This document shows positions 52,943-61,462 of a stretch of 64,000 bases of DNA, piece by piece. Below the pieces are notes generated by a model, which worked only from the letters and a program-made list of their open reading frames with translations, did not search any database and was not told the DNA's origin. Each line of letters opens with the position of its first letter. Within the stretch, counting starts at the first letter, position 1. Where the stretch lies: assembly GCA_022565795.1 (NCBI GenBank), contig JAIUMA010000004.1, forward strand, positions 42,617 to 106,616. The letters are read 5' to 3'. The translations under genes and the position numbers were made by a program. The DNA comes from Balneolia bacterium. GTDB taxonomy: Bacteria; Bacteroidota; Rhodothermia; Balneolales; Cyclonatronaceae.

Positions 52943-53878
52943 TCACAAAGGCACCACGTGTTCCCGTTCGCGGTTTTTTATGATGAGCGGGATAGACTTC
53001 CGGATAATCTGCTGAAGTGATTCCAGAAGTTTCTTTTTCATGTATGAGTGATGGGTTACGAGGCTGACCTCCCGCGAAGGAACCGGATGGCGGAAGCTGC
53101 GGACCATATCGAGCTGTTTGTCGCTAAGCGTGGTAAGCGCCAGCTCCGGGAATATGGTGATAGCATTATGGTGCTCCACAACACGCATAAGCGTATCAAC
53201 GCTGCCCGACTCGTACCTCAGCCTGCGGGGGCCGGTGTTGACATCACGCTTCTCACAAATATTGAGCACCTGAGAACGCATGCAGTGGCCTTCCTCGAGA
53301 AGCAGCAGGTTCTCAAAATCAAGCTGTGCCACTGAAAGATGGTCCATATTGTAGCACTTGTTATTCGGAGATACGTAGGCGAAAAGCTGCTCATAGAAAA
53401 GTGGGAATTCGTTCAGACCCTGTTCTTCAAGCGGGGTTACAAGTAATCCCATATCGAGCTCCTCGGCCCGAAGTCCGGCAATGATCTGTTCAGTTCCCAA
53501 CTCAGAAATGTGCAGCGTAATGTCCGGATGATGTTTCAGGAAATCCGGCATGAAGAGAGGCAGCAGGTACGGTGCCAGTGTCGGTATGATGCCCAGATGA
53601 AGTTCTCCGGTAATCTGCTCCTCCTCATCATTAATAAGTCTTGGAATCTGTTCTGCATGACGAACCATCTCCCTTGCACTTTCAAGAACGGCTCTTCCGA
53701 CGCTGGTTGGCTCAACCGGTTTTTTGCTTCTGTCGAACAAGATGCAGCCGATATCCTCTTCAAGTTTTTTTATCTGCATGCTTAGCGTAGGCTGTGTGAT
53801 GTAGCATGCATCCGCGGCTTTTGCAAAATTGCCATATTTCTGGACCGCCAAAGCGTAGCGAAGCTGGGTGAGGGTCAT
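52943..53878 (-). CDS. oxyR: OxyR-type LysR-family peroxide regulator
   Basis: A 311-residue LysR regulator. Helix-turn-helix at about residues 18-40 (AKAADACYITQPTLSMQIKKLE). The redox pair Cys199 and Cys208 falls in EEGHCMRSQVLNIC, at the same numbers as in E. coli OxyR, which forms this disulfide on contact with H2O2. The regulator is divergent from catalase and the 204-bp gap holds an OxyR-like site. It probably activates the catalase gene and represses itself. Confidence 0.95.
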   Translation of the reverse strand: MTLTQLRYALAVQKYGNFAKAADACYITQPTLSMQIKKLEEDIGCILFDRSKKPVEPTSVGRAVLESAREMVRHAEQIPRLINDEEEQITGELHLGIIPTLAPYLLPLFMPDFLKHHPDITLHISELGTEQIIAGLRAEELDMGLLVTPLEEQGLNEFPLFYEQLFAYVSPNNKCYNMDHLSVAQLDFENLLLLEEGHCMRSQVLNICEKRDVNTGPRRLRYESGSVDTLMRVVEHHNAITIFPELALTTLSDKQLDMVRSFRHPVPSREVSLVTHHSYMKKKLLESLQQIIRKSIPLIIKNREREHVVPL

Positions 53879-53929
53879 AAACTTGTGTTTTGATAGTTCA
53901 ATTGTACCGGTTGAATATACTCAAGATCA

Positions 53930-53965
53930 ATAGATATTGTCTATGGCTATATAGAAACTATCGAG
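53930..53965. promoter_or_regulatory. OxyR-like binding site between oxyR and catalase
   Basis: The 15-mer atagatattgtctat (53930-53944) matches the ATAGnTnnnAnCTAT half of the OxyR consensus except for one base. A second dyad, atagaaactat (53951-53961), follows after 6 bp. Both contain the ATAG/CTAT tetranucleotides spaced as in known OxyR operators. It lies 52 bp from the oxyR start and about 120 bp from the catalase start. Confidence 0.65.
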
Positions 53966-54082
53966 TTTTGTAAATGATGGGATGTGAATATTTTGTGAAC
54001 GTATCATTCAGGAGTATACAGCAAGCCTTTGCATGCTAAAGCGTTGCGAAGGAGAATCCGTTGACCTTATAATCTATTTGTA

Positions 54083-55549
54083 ATGAGCAATAAAAAGAAG
54101 CAATTAACGACAACGGGCGGCAATCCGATTGGCGATAACCAGAATTCTCTTACCGCAGGAGCCCGCGGACCGGTACTTCTGCAGGACTATCAGCTTATTG
54201 AAAAGCTGGCCCATCAGAACCGTGAAAGAATCCCCGAGCGGGTTGTGCATGCTAAAGGATGGGGCGCCTTTGGTACGTTTACGGTAACCAACGACATCAC
54301 CAAATACACCAAAGCTTCCATCTTTTCGGAAGTCGGTAAGAAAACCGAGCTGGTAAGCCGTTTCTCAACAGTAGCCGGTGAGCTTGGAGCCGCTGATGCT
54401 GAGCGCGACGTGCGCGGTTTTTCCGTTAAGTTTTACACCGACGAAGGTAACTGGGATATGGTAGGGAACAATACCCCGGTTTTCTTTGTGCGTGACCCTT
54501 ATAAATTCCCCGATTTCATCCGCACTCAGAAGCGTCATCCGAAAACAAACCTTCGTTCACCAAAAGCGATGTGGGACTTCTGGTCTCTTAGTCCGGAAAG
54601 CCTTCATCAGGTAACCATTCTGATGTCTGATCGTGGTATTCCTCAGGCGCCAATGTACATGAACGGATATGGCTCGCATACCTTCAGCTTCATCAACAAA
54701 GACAACGAGCGTTTTTGGGTGAAGTTTCACTTCAAAACGGCTCAGGGTCATAAGTACTACACCAACGAAGAATCTGAAAAGCTGATTGGTAAAACGCGTG
54801 AATCCTACCAGGAAGAGCTGTTCGGTGCCATCGAGCGCGGCGAGTTTCCTAAGTGGAATGTAAAGGTTCAGATCATGCCGGAAGAGGATGCGGAAAAAAC
54901 ATCATACAATCCGTTCGACCTCACCAAAGTGTGGCCACACGCCGACTATCCGCTTATCGATGTAGGTGTGATGGAGCTTAACCGCAATGCCGATAACTAT
55001 TTCACTGATATCGAAAACGCGGCCTACTCTCCTTCTAACATTGTGCCGGGAATTGGTTTTTCACCGGACAAAATGCTTCAGGGACGTATCTTCTCGTACG
55101 CTGATGCGCATCGCTACCGTCTCGGCACCCATTATGAGGCGCTCCCGGTAAACCGTCCGAAGAGCGAAGTAAATCACTACCACAAAGATGGAAGCATGCG
55201 TTTCTTCCGCAACGACACCGGAAATCCGGATGCATACTACGAGCCGAACAGCTTCAACGGGCCTGCTGAAGATCCGGCCTTCAACGAGCCACCGCTGAAA
55301 ATCTCCGGTGATGCTGATCGCTACAACCACCGTGAAGGTAACGACGACTATACGCAGCCGGGCATTCTGTTCCGCATGTTCGACGATGCACAAAAGCAGC
55401 GTCTGTTTAACAACATCGCTGCCGCTATGGGTGGTGTGCCTGAAGAAATCATTCAGCGTCAGCTGGTGCATTTCCACAAAGCAGACCCTGCCTATGCAGA
55501 AGGCGTTGCCAAAGCTGTAGGCGTAGAAAACAAAGCTGCCAAAGCTTAA
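54083..55549 (+). CDS. katA: monofunctional heme catalase (clade 3 type)
   Basis: Breaks down H2O2 to water and oxygen. It has 488 residues, a small-subunit catalase. The catalytic His56 lies in [19 protein letters not shown], the Asn in [19 protein letters not shown] (about 130), and the heme ligand Tyr in [14 protein letters not shown] (about 338). No signal peptide, so cytoplasmic. It lies divergently from oxyR with an OxyR-like site between, and is followed by an ankyrin-repeat gene after a terminator-like hairpin. A catalase-ankyrin pairing is known from Pseudomonas (ankB-katB) and Campylobacter, where the ankyrin protein helps heme loading or catalase activity. Confidence 0.97.
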   Translation: MSNKKKQLTTTGGNPIGDNQNSLTAGARGPVLLQDYQLIEKLAHQNRERIPERVVHAKGWGAFGTFTVTNDITKYTKASIFSEVGKKTELVSRFSTVAGELGAADAERDVRGFSVKFYTDEGNWDMVGNNTPVFFVRDPYKFPDFIRTQKRHPKTNLRSPKAMWDFWSLSPESLHQVTILMSDRGIPQAPMYMNGYGSHTFSFINKDNERFWVKFHFKTAQGHKYYTNEESEKLIGKTRESYQEELFGAIERGEFPKWNVKVQIMPEEDAEKTSYNPFDLTKVWPHADYPLIDVGVMELNRNADNYFTDIENAAYSPSNIVPGIGFSPDKMLQGRIFSYADAHRYRLGTHYEALPVNRPKSEVNHYHKDGSMRFFRNDTGNPDAYYEPNSFNGPAEDPAFNEPPLKISGDADRYNHREGNDDYTQPGILFRMFDDAQKQRLFNNIAAAMGGVPEEIIQRQLVHFHKADPAYAEGVAKAVGVENKAAKA

Positions 55550-55587
55550 TATTCACAGACGGTAACGTTTGTGAAAAAATGATTGCG

Positions 55588-55617
55588 GGGCCGGATGCTT
55601 ACGACAGCGTTCGGCCC
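55588..55617 (+). terminator. hairpin between catalase and ankyrin genes
   Basis: An 11-bp stem with two G-U pairs (gggccggatgc / gcgttcggccc) and an 8-nt loop, followed by tgttttata. It may end most catalase transcripts and let some continue into the ankyrin gene. Confidence 0.7.
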
Positions 55618-55649
55618 TGTTTTATACACCTTTGTCTGGGATTAAAGTT

Positions 55650-56210
55650 ATGAATGAGAACAGCACAACAGCTGCCACTATCACAGAAGAGGAGCAGCGC
55701 CGTTACGAAGAGCTTCAGCAGATGGCTCTTGATATGGCCCGTGCCGGTGAAACCACAGAGCTTCAGAAGATGCTTGAGGCCGGAATGCCTGTTAATCTGG
55801 CTGATGAAAAAGGAAATACGCTGCTTATGCTCGCCTCCTATAACGAAAACCCTGAGACCACAGCCATGCTCATCAGCCTCGGAGCCGAAATTGATCAGCG
55901 CAACGACAGGGGGCAAACCCCGCTCGGCGGTATGGCCTTCAAAGGAAATGTTGAAATTGGCCGTATGCTAATCGATGCCGGTGCGGATCTTCAGGCAAAC
56001 AACGGTTCCGGAATGACCCCGCTTCACTACGCCAGAATGTTTGGCAGGCATGAAGTTGCAGAGCTGCTGGAATCACGCGGTGCCAATTACCGGGCAACGG
56101 TACAGGCAGATGAGAAAAGCAGTCTTGGCGGTTTAGCCCTCCGGATGGCCGAGTTTTTTATTAAAATTCGCGGACTTTTCGGTACGAGCAGCAAAAAAAC
56201 TCGGTCTTAG
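55650..56210 (+). CDS. ankyrin-repeat protein (catalase-associated)
   Basis: About 186 residues from the ATG at 55650; a TTG 18 bases earlier is less likely. After an N-terminal helix (TEEEQRRYEELQQMALDMAR) there are about four ankyrin repeats: ...TTELQKMLEAGMPVNLADEK, GNTLLMLASYNENPETTAML ... GAEIDQRNDRGQTPLGGMAF, and so on to GMTPLHYARMFGRHEVAELL. No signal peptide is seen, unlike Pseudomonas AnkB, so it is cytoplasmic like the catalase. It probably helps assembly or heme delivery to the catalase encoded 100 bp upstream. Confidence 0.88.
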   Translation: MNENSTTAATITEEEQRRYEELQQMALDMARAGETTELQKMLEAGMPVNLADEKGNTLLMLASYNENPETTAMLISLGAEIDQRNDRGQTPLGGMAFKGNVEIGRMLIDAGADLQANNGSGMTPLHYARMFGRHEVAELLESRGANYRATVQADEKSSLGGLALRMAEFFIKIRGLFGTSSKKTRS

Positions 56211-57403
56211 TAGAGAAAACCAAATAGCCAGAGTGGAATGGCATTACCGCTTGCATATTCGATGCCATCTTTTGCCAGCCATGCGTTTTTGCTTCCCCGA
56301 ATCTGAGACGCATCTTTATTCTTTCCGCCTATCTCAAACGTTAAACTGCCGTCGATCAGGAAATCTGCCTTTTGGCTTAGGTGAACCTCGTGGCCCGCGT
56401 TACGAAGCTGATTGAAGAAAAACGTCTCCCGAATAGCTCCGGTTTCCGGCTTGATATGCATCGCATGAGCCATATTGGTGTTTTCGAAGTAGATCTTGTC
56501 TGGCTTCTGTAATGTCGTTAAGCCTTTGCCGGGTTTGTTGGCGAGATTGAGCAGTCTCGCATCACCCATCGCTTTCAGGTATTGATTTATTGTGTCCCGA
56601 CCCATTTTCAGGCGCTCGGCCAGTTTCGAAATGTTGGGTTGAAAGGGGACCGACTGCGCAATAGCACCCAGCAGCTTCTTCATATTCACTACAGACTGAC
56701 CGCTGTAATCCTGTATATAGGTGAGATCGCTTTCCAGAACGGTCGAAATAACCTGATGAATTCGCTCCTCGAGGTAGAGCTCCTGCTCATTTCTGGCAAA
56801 CGGGAAGTAGCCCCGCTTTAGATAATCACCAAAGTGAGCAAGAGGCTTAACCTTGCCGAGAATATCATTTATGATGTCGTCTTTCCTTTTCAGCACATCA
56901 TTCAGCGAAACGGCATCTATGGAAACATCGTGAAAAAGATGAAGGTATTCCCGAAAGGACATGCCGTGCAGCTCACGCACAATCGTTCTCCGGCTCAGAT
57001 CAGCTTCACCCCGGAAAATCTCAAGGGCGGAAGATGATGTGAAGATAATCTTCAGGTCCGGAAACCCATCGTACATTACCTTAAGCTCGCGCGACCAGTT
57101 TTCGTACTTATGTATTTCATCTATCAGCAGTAGTTTTCCGCCCGCTGCGCTCCAGTCCTGTGCCAGCGAGAAAAGGGTGTTTTCGTAGAACCAGGGATGA
57201 TCGATGGTGACGTACAGGGCCTTGTCGGACTCCGGGTACAGGAACTTTGCGTATTGCAACAGCATAGTGGTTTTACCCACTCCTCTTAACCCTTTCAGCC
57301 CGAGCAGTCGCGGAGACCAGTCGAGCTGATTAAACAGGTATCTGTGCCACCGGTCCGAGGTCCGGCTCATGAGGCTTTTATGAAATTCTTCGAGCTGTTG
57401 CAT
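56207..57403 (-). CDS. DUF4143/AAA_14 ATPase
   Basis: About 398 residues from the ATG at 57403; the longer frame to 57457 would translate the dyad array and is less likely. The P-loop is GLRGVGKTTMLL (about residues 37-48) and the Walker B LLLIDEIHKY (about 91-100). The C-terminal DUF4143 part (about 215-398) ends in an endonuclease-like fold (KADFLIDGSLTFEIGGK, matching the D-ExK nuclease pattern). A helix-turn-helix-like stretch (SKLAERLKMGRDTINQYLKAM) lies between. These proteins form a large, poorly understood family (AAA_14-DUF4143). Four evenly spaced GACTT-N6-AAGTC dyads lie upstream, which points to self-regulation. Confidence 0.9.
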   Translation of the reverse strand: MQQLEEFHKSLMSRTSDRWHRYLFNQLDWSPRLLGLKGLRGVGKTTMLLQYAKFLYPESDKALYVTIDHPWFYENTLFSLAQDWSAAGGKLLLIDEIHKYENWSRELKVMYDGFPDLKIIFTSSSALEIFRGEADLSRRTIVRELHGMSFREYLHLFHDVSIDAVSLNDVLKRKDDIINDILGKVKPLAHFGDYLKRGYFPFARNEQELYLEERIHQVISTVLESDLTYIQDYSGQSVVNMKKLLGAIAQSVPFQPNISKLAERLKMGRDTINQYLKAMGDARLLNLANKPGKGLTTLQKPDKIYFENTNMAHAMHIKPETGAIRETFFFNQLRNAGHEVHLSQKADFLIDGSLTFEIGGKNKDASQIRGSKNAWLAKDGIEYASGNAIPLWLFGFLY

Positions 57404-57411
57404 ATTTAAAT

Positions 57412-57427
57412 GACTTGTGTGGAAGTC
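57412..57427. promoter_or_regulatory. GACTT-N6-AAGTC dyad 1
   Basis: Perfect dyad gactt-gtgtgg-aagtc, 9 bp upstream of the ATPase start codon. First of four with near-constant spacing of 32-33 bp. Confidence 0.7.
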
Positions 57428-57444
57428 AAAAATATGCATAAAAT

Positions 57445-57460
57445 GACTTATCTGCAAGTC
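57445..57460. promoter_or_regulatory. GACTT-N6-AAGTC dyad 2
   Basis: Perfect dyad gactt-atctgc-aagtc, 33 bp from dyad 1. The flanks 'aaaat' and 'gaatatacaat' are shared with dyad 3. Confidence 0.7.
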
Positions 57461-57476
57461 GAATATACAATAAAAT

Positions 57477-57492
57477 GACTTGTATGTACATC
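57477..57492. promoter_or_regulatory. GACTT-N6-AAGTC dyad 3 (degenerate)
   Basis: gactt-gtatgt-acatc, with two mismatches in the right arm, 32 bp from dyad 2. Confidence 0.5.
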
Positions 57493-57496
57493 AAAA

Positions 57497-57536
57497 AAAA
57501 GCCCTAATGACTTATTGACAAGTCATTAGGGCTTTT
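57497..57536 (-). terminator. terminator of the TraB/GumN gene, containing dyad 4
   Basis: A 13-bp perfect stem (gccctaatgactt / aagtcattagggc) with loop attgac, followed on the minus strand by eight T. The inner part (57509-57524) is the fourth GACTT-N6-AAGTC dyad, so the hairpin is both terminator and the distal member of the array. Confidence 0.9.
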
Positions 57537-57556
57537 GTCTACTTTGTTTAGCTGCT

Positions 57557-58426
57557 CTATTCGACAGGGTTAACGGTAAATCCACGCTGCCGGAGCAGGT
57601 TAATGACTCCGTTTTCTCCGGCAAGATGGCCTGCTCCAACGCCAATGAAAACACGCTGGTCTCTGGCTAGCTCCTCTATTACAGGAATCCATGCCTGATT
57701 TCTTGAGTCGAGCAAAACTTCCTTATGGTTTTGCCAAAACTCGTCTTCGGTTATGAGTTCATACATCTCGCGTATGTTTTGCGAGGCATAAAGACGGGAT
57801 AACCTTTCGAATTCTTCCATTCCGGCATCGGTGTCACGAACAATCTCGATGAGTTCATCAACCTGCTCCTGAAGCGGAATATCGTCGAATAGTCCGGTCT
57901 GAAAAGCGATTGTTTCAAGTCCAGTGACAGGGATATCATTCTCCACTGCTTTCATCATAAGAAAACCATCGACCGATTCTTGCTCGCCTTCACAACTGAT
58001 AAGTGGCAAAAGGGTCATGGAACTTAGCATGAAGGGCTTCATTGTTCCCATTTGGTCTAAACCGACTCCGTAATGCTGTCTCAGAAATCCATCGAGCAGC
58101 TCAGCATCATCATCATTCATGTATTCCATAATCGTTTTTCCGTCTGGAAGCATACCGAGCGCCATCATTTGTGAAGCCATCCCGGGATCTGTCATATCAA
58201 TCTCGAGGGCGAGCAGGTCGGCGGATTCAAGGGCATTGCTAACCGATTCGGAAATGTCCATGTACTCACTGCAGAGTAAGTGCATGGTTCCATAAAGGTA
58301 GGAGGTGTGTTCAAGACCGGGACCTTCAATGCTCCAAAGAAGGCTGCTTTCCTGGGCGATTGTTTTGCCGGCTAATCCGGTCGAGATGATTAAAAGGGTA
58401 ATGAGAAACTTTTTAAGGAGTGTCAT
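57557..58426 (-). CDS. TraB/GumN-family protein
   Basis: A 289-residue protein with a signal peptide of about 24 residues (ending GKTIAQES). It has the TraB/GumN order: SLLWSIEGPGLEHTSYLYGTMH (start), LALEIDMTDPGM, then a middle region and IGVGAGHLAGENGVINLLRQ near the end. The GxH and Glu residues of the family (YGTMH, LEID, GAGHL) are all present. These proteins are secreted or periplasmic, related to the Tiki/TraB fold that in animals is a metalloprotease; the bacterial role is unknown. Followed by a terminator. Confidence 0.9.
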   Translation of the reverse strand: MTLLKKFLITLLIISTGLAGKTIAQESSLLWSIEGPGLEHTSYLYGTMHLLCSEYMDISESVSNALESADLLALEIDMTDPGMASQMMALGMLPDGKTIMEYMNDDDAELLDGFLRQHYGVGLDQMGTMKPFMLSSMTLLPLISCEGEQESVDGFLMMKAVENDIPVTGLETIAFQTGLFDDIPLQEQVDELIEIVRDTDAGMEEFERLSRLYASQNIREMYELITEDEFWQNHKEVLLDSRNQAWIPVIEELARDQRVFIGVGAGHLAGENGVINLLRQRGFTVNPVE

Positions 58427-58575
58427 AGCTCGAGAATTGGTGGATTTTCATGTTGTGAGGTGGTTTTGGGTACGCAGTATAAATCATAATGTTTCGATAG
58501 GTCGCAGGTTTGCAATTCAGAAAAATAAATGATATCTCCGAATGTGCTAAAAATACAAACCCGCAAATAATACTT

Positions 58576-60000
58576 ATGAAACGACTATTCCTGCTTCTTA
58601 CTGTAGTAATGATGATGCCTGTAACTGCTGCACTGCATGCATCAGACGCTAAGACTAGTACCGAAAAGATAGTACAAACTGACGAGCACTGGATTGAAGC
58701 CTATAGAGATGTGGCAAATCAGCTTATTGAAGCTGCCATGGAGCCAGAGAACGTTGATTTTATGTGGGAGCGCCTGGCTTGGCTCACCGATTATTATCCT
58801 CATCGACTAAGCGGAAGCCAGATGCTTGAAGATGCCATCGACTGGATGCACGATGAAATGGTGAAGGACGGCTTCGACGAGGTCTACAAGCAGGAGGTAA
58901 TGGTGCCGCACTGGGTTCGTAATGAGGAGTCTCTGGTTTTTCACGGACCCTGGAGCCGAGAATTGAGAATGCTCGGTCTTGGAAGCTCGGTCGGAACACC
59001 GCCGGAAGGAATCCGGGCCGAAATTCTGGTTGTGGGCAGTTTCGAAGAGCTTGAAGAGCGCAGGGATGAGGCAGAAGGCAGAATCGTAGTTTGGAACGTT
59101 CCTTTCACAACGTACGGCGAAACGGTACAGTACAGAGTACGGGGTGCTTCGGAGGCTTCAAGAGCAGGCGCGGTGGCTTCCCTTCTGCGCTCAGTTGCGC
59201 CCTTCTCCATGCAGACGCCGCACACCGGAAATATTCGCTACGACGATGATGTGGAACCCATCCCGTTTGCCGCCATCACCCTTGAGGATGCGGAGCTGAT
59301 GCAAAGATTCCAGGATCGGGGCGAGCCCATGGAGGTTCATCTGACAATGGGAGCCGAAATGCTGCCCGACGCGCTTTCATATAACGTGATTGGCGAACTG
59401 AGAGGCAGTGAATATCCGGATGAAATTGTGGTAATAGGCGGGCACATCGATTCCTGGGATATAGGCCATGGTGTAATGGATGATGCCGGTGGCGTAATTG
59501 CAACCTGGGAAGCTGTTCGCCTGATGAAAGAGCTTGGGCTACAGCCAAAAAGAACGATTCGGGTAGTTGGCTGGACTAACGAGGAAAACGGTGTGATGGG
59601 TGGTCGTGCCTACCGCGATATGGTAATGGAAGACGGGAGCTTTGAGAATCACCAATTGGCTTATGAAATTGACTTCGGGGTTTTTAAACCGCTTGGTTTT
59701 GGCTTTACGGGAAGCGATGAAGCCTTTGCGATGCTAGAGCCCATCATGGAGCTCACGGCCCCGACAGGAGCAGAAATATTGCGTACGGGCAGCTCAGGTA
59801 CGGTCGATATTGGCCCGCTGATGCGCGAAGGAATGCCGGGTATGGGAATTGATACTGATGTGGAAAAGTACTTCTGGTATCATCATACCGACGCCGATAC
59901 GCTGGATAAGCAGGACAAAAACGATATTGCCCGCGTTATTGCTGCGACGGCCGTTATGATTTACGTCGTAGCAGATATGGAGCAGCGCCTGCCCTGGTAG
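58576..60000 (+). CDS. secreted M28-family metallopeptidase (carboxypeptidase Q-like)
   Basis: About 474 residues from the ATG at 58576 with a signal peptide of about 22 residues (ending LHASDAK); the longer frame to 58510 has no signal. Two-zinc ligands of M28: the His-Asp in GGHIDSWDIG, the bridging Asp in MDDAGG, Glu-Glu in NEENGVMGG, the Asp in YEIDFGVF, and the His in YHHTDAD. A PA-like insert (VVGSFEELEERRDEAEGRIV) splits the peptidase. It resembles carboxypeptidase Q/plasma glutamate carboxypeptidase and probably frees amino acids from peptides in the periplasm. Confidence 0.93.
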   Translation: MKRLFLLLTVVMMMPVTAALHASDAKTSTEKIVQTDEHWIEAYRDVANQLIEAAMEPENVDFMWERLAWLTDYYPHRLSGSQMLEDAIDWMHDEMVKDGFDEVYKQEVMVPHWVRNEESLVFHGPWSRELRMLGLGSSVGTPPEGIRAEILVVGSFEELEERRDEAEGRIVVWNVPFTTYGETVQYRVRGASEASRAGAVASLLRSVAPFSMQTPHTGNIRYDDDVEPIPFAAITLEDAELMQRFQDRGEPMEVHLTMGAEMLPDALSYNVIGELRGSEYPDEIVVIGGHIDSWDIGHGVMDDAGGVIATWEAVRLMKELGLQPKRTIRVVGWTNEENGVMGGRAYRDMVMEDGSFENHQLAYEIDFGVFKPLGFGFTGSDEAFAMLEPIMELTAPTGAEILRTGSSGTVDIGPLMREGMPGMGIDTDVEKYFWYHHTDADTLDKQDKNDIARVIAATAVMIYVVADMEQRLPW

Positions 60001-60020
60001 CGGGAGTAATTCGCGTGAGA

Positions 60021-61238
60021 TCAGCCGGGGATTGAAACAAGAAACCGGCTGCCTTTTCCTTGTTCGGATTCGACATGGATGGTTCCGCCGTGAAGATCGC
60101 AGAATTTTTTGATGATCGTCATACCAATACCGGATGAGACTTCCCCGCTGGTGCCTTTACGCTGCACAGAAGCGTTTCCGCTGAACAGCTCCTTTTTGAG
60201 CTTCTCGTTCATACCAATTCCGGTGTCAGAGACTTCGAGTTCAAGCTCTTTGCCTCTTGCGCTTACGCCAAGCTTGATTTCGATTAAGCCTTCATCCGGG
60301 GTGAATTTGATGGCGTTGTTAATCAGGTTCGAAACAATGAGTCGCCATTTGTCGGGGTCAACTTTCCACTCAAGGTGATCCGGCAGTTTTAGTTTAATAC
60401 GCTGCTTTTTGATGCTTGAATAAGAATTCAGCAGGCGATAACTGTCCCGTACAATTTCGCTAACGTCGGTCAGCTCAGTATTGAGCTTGAACATGCTCTT
60501 ATTGATGTACGGAGAATTCAGAAGAATATTTACTACCCGAGCCACCGCCATTCCAGACTCCCGGATGATATTCAGAATTTCTATGTGCTCGGGGTCGGTG
60601 AGCTCTTCGGTTAAGTATTCGGCAAAGCCCGTAATTCCCATGAGCGGATTGCGCAGATCGTGACTAATAATCCTGATGAGCTCGTCTTTTTGCTTGTTAT
60701 GCTGCTCGGCAAGAGCTTTGGCATATTTGAGCTCATACTGAGAAACAATCTCGTCGGCTAATATCCGGAGTGTATCTTTGTCATCCTCATTAATTTTGTT
60801 GGGCTTATGGTCAATTAGGCAGAGCGTGCCGATATTGTAGCCGTCGGGAGTTTGGAGCGGAACCCCAACGTAATAGCGAATTTTCATCTCGCCATGGACA
60901 GCCGGATGGTTTTTGAAAATCGGATGATTCAGCGGATCCTCGACTTCATAGATATCATTCTGCATAATGGTAAACTGGCAGAAAGATTCGCTTCGGGGCA
61001 TTTCATCATAAGAAAAACCTACTGAGCCTTTAGGATACTGTTTGTCTCTCGTTAATAAATGGATGAAAGCTACAGGCAGCCCCGTGAAGCGCGCTGAGAG
61101 CCGTACGAGTCGGTCAAAAGTTTCTTCAGCGATAGGAGGGGAGTCGAGCGCTTCGTAGCGCGATAAAGCCTCAAGGCGTTTAGTTTCATTTTCTGGCACA
61201 GGGCAGACAATCTCTTTATGCCATTTTGCTATGTCCAT
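60021..61238 (-). CDS. GAF-domain sensor histidine kinase
   Basis: A 405-residue soluble kinase. The GAF domain (about residues 35-165) reads FDRLVRLSARFTGLPVAFIH ... YYVGVPLQTPDGYNIGTLCL. The HisKA helix carries the phosphorylated His in RIISHDLRNPLMGITGFAEYL (about 193), and the ATPase part has NLINNAIKFTPDEG, DTGIGMN and GIGMTI. No membrane segment, so it senses an internal signal. No regulator gene adjoins; the lone receiver protein at 24.6-25.0 kb is a formal candidate but far away. Complete. Confidence 0.95.
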   Translation of the reverse strand: MDIAKWHKEIVCPVPENETKRLEALSRYEALDSPPIAEETFDRLVRLSARFTGLPVAFIHLLTRDKQYPKGSVGFSYDEMPRSESFCQFTIMQNDIYEVEDPLNHPIFKNHPAVHGEMKIRYYVGVPLQTPDGYNIGTLCLIDHKPNKINEDDKDTLRILADEIVSQYELKYAKALAEQHNKQKDELIRIISHDLRNPLMGITGFAEYLTEELTDPEHIEILNIIRESGMAVARVVNILLNSPYINKSMFKLNTELTDVSEIVRDSYRLLNSYSSIKKQRIKLKLPDHLEWKVDPDKWRLIVSNLINNAIKFTPDEGLIEIKLGVSARGKELELEVSDTGIGMNEKLKKELFSGNASVQRKGTSGEVSSGIGMTIIKKFCDLHGGTIHVESEQGKGSRFLVSIPG

Positions 61239-61462
61239 TCGACGGAACTTAGAGTGAGCTGATGAAGTGTGAAGGCGCTGGCAGCGTAATTAAGCCCGTA
61301 CATACAACGTGATGTTATAATTATTTAATATATGGAATTACGAAGTAAGGGGCATTTGGGATTTATACGTAGATTAAGAAAATGAATTATTCCGGAATCT
61401 TTGTTATGATTTCGGCACATACTATCAATTATACAACGAACTGACTAACAAAGCGTTCACCG

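Noticed and set aside
57404..57536. The evenly spaced dyads could be mistaken for a short CRISPR array (unit about 32 bp).
   Set aside because: The repeated part is only about 16 bp, 'spacers' are similar to each other and AT-rich, and no cas gene is near. It fits operator dyads better.
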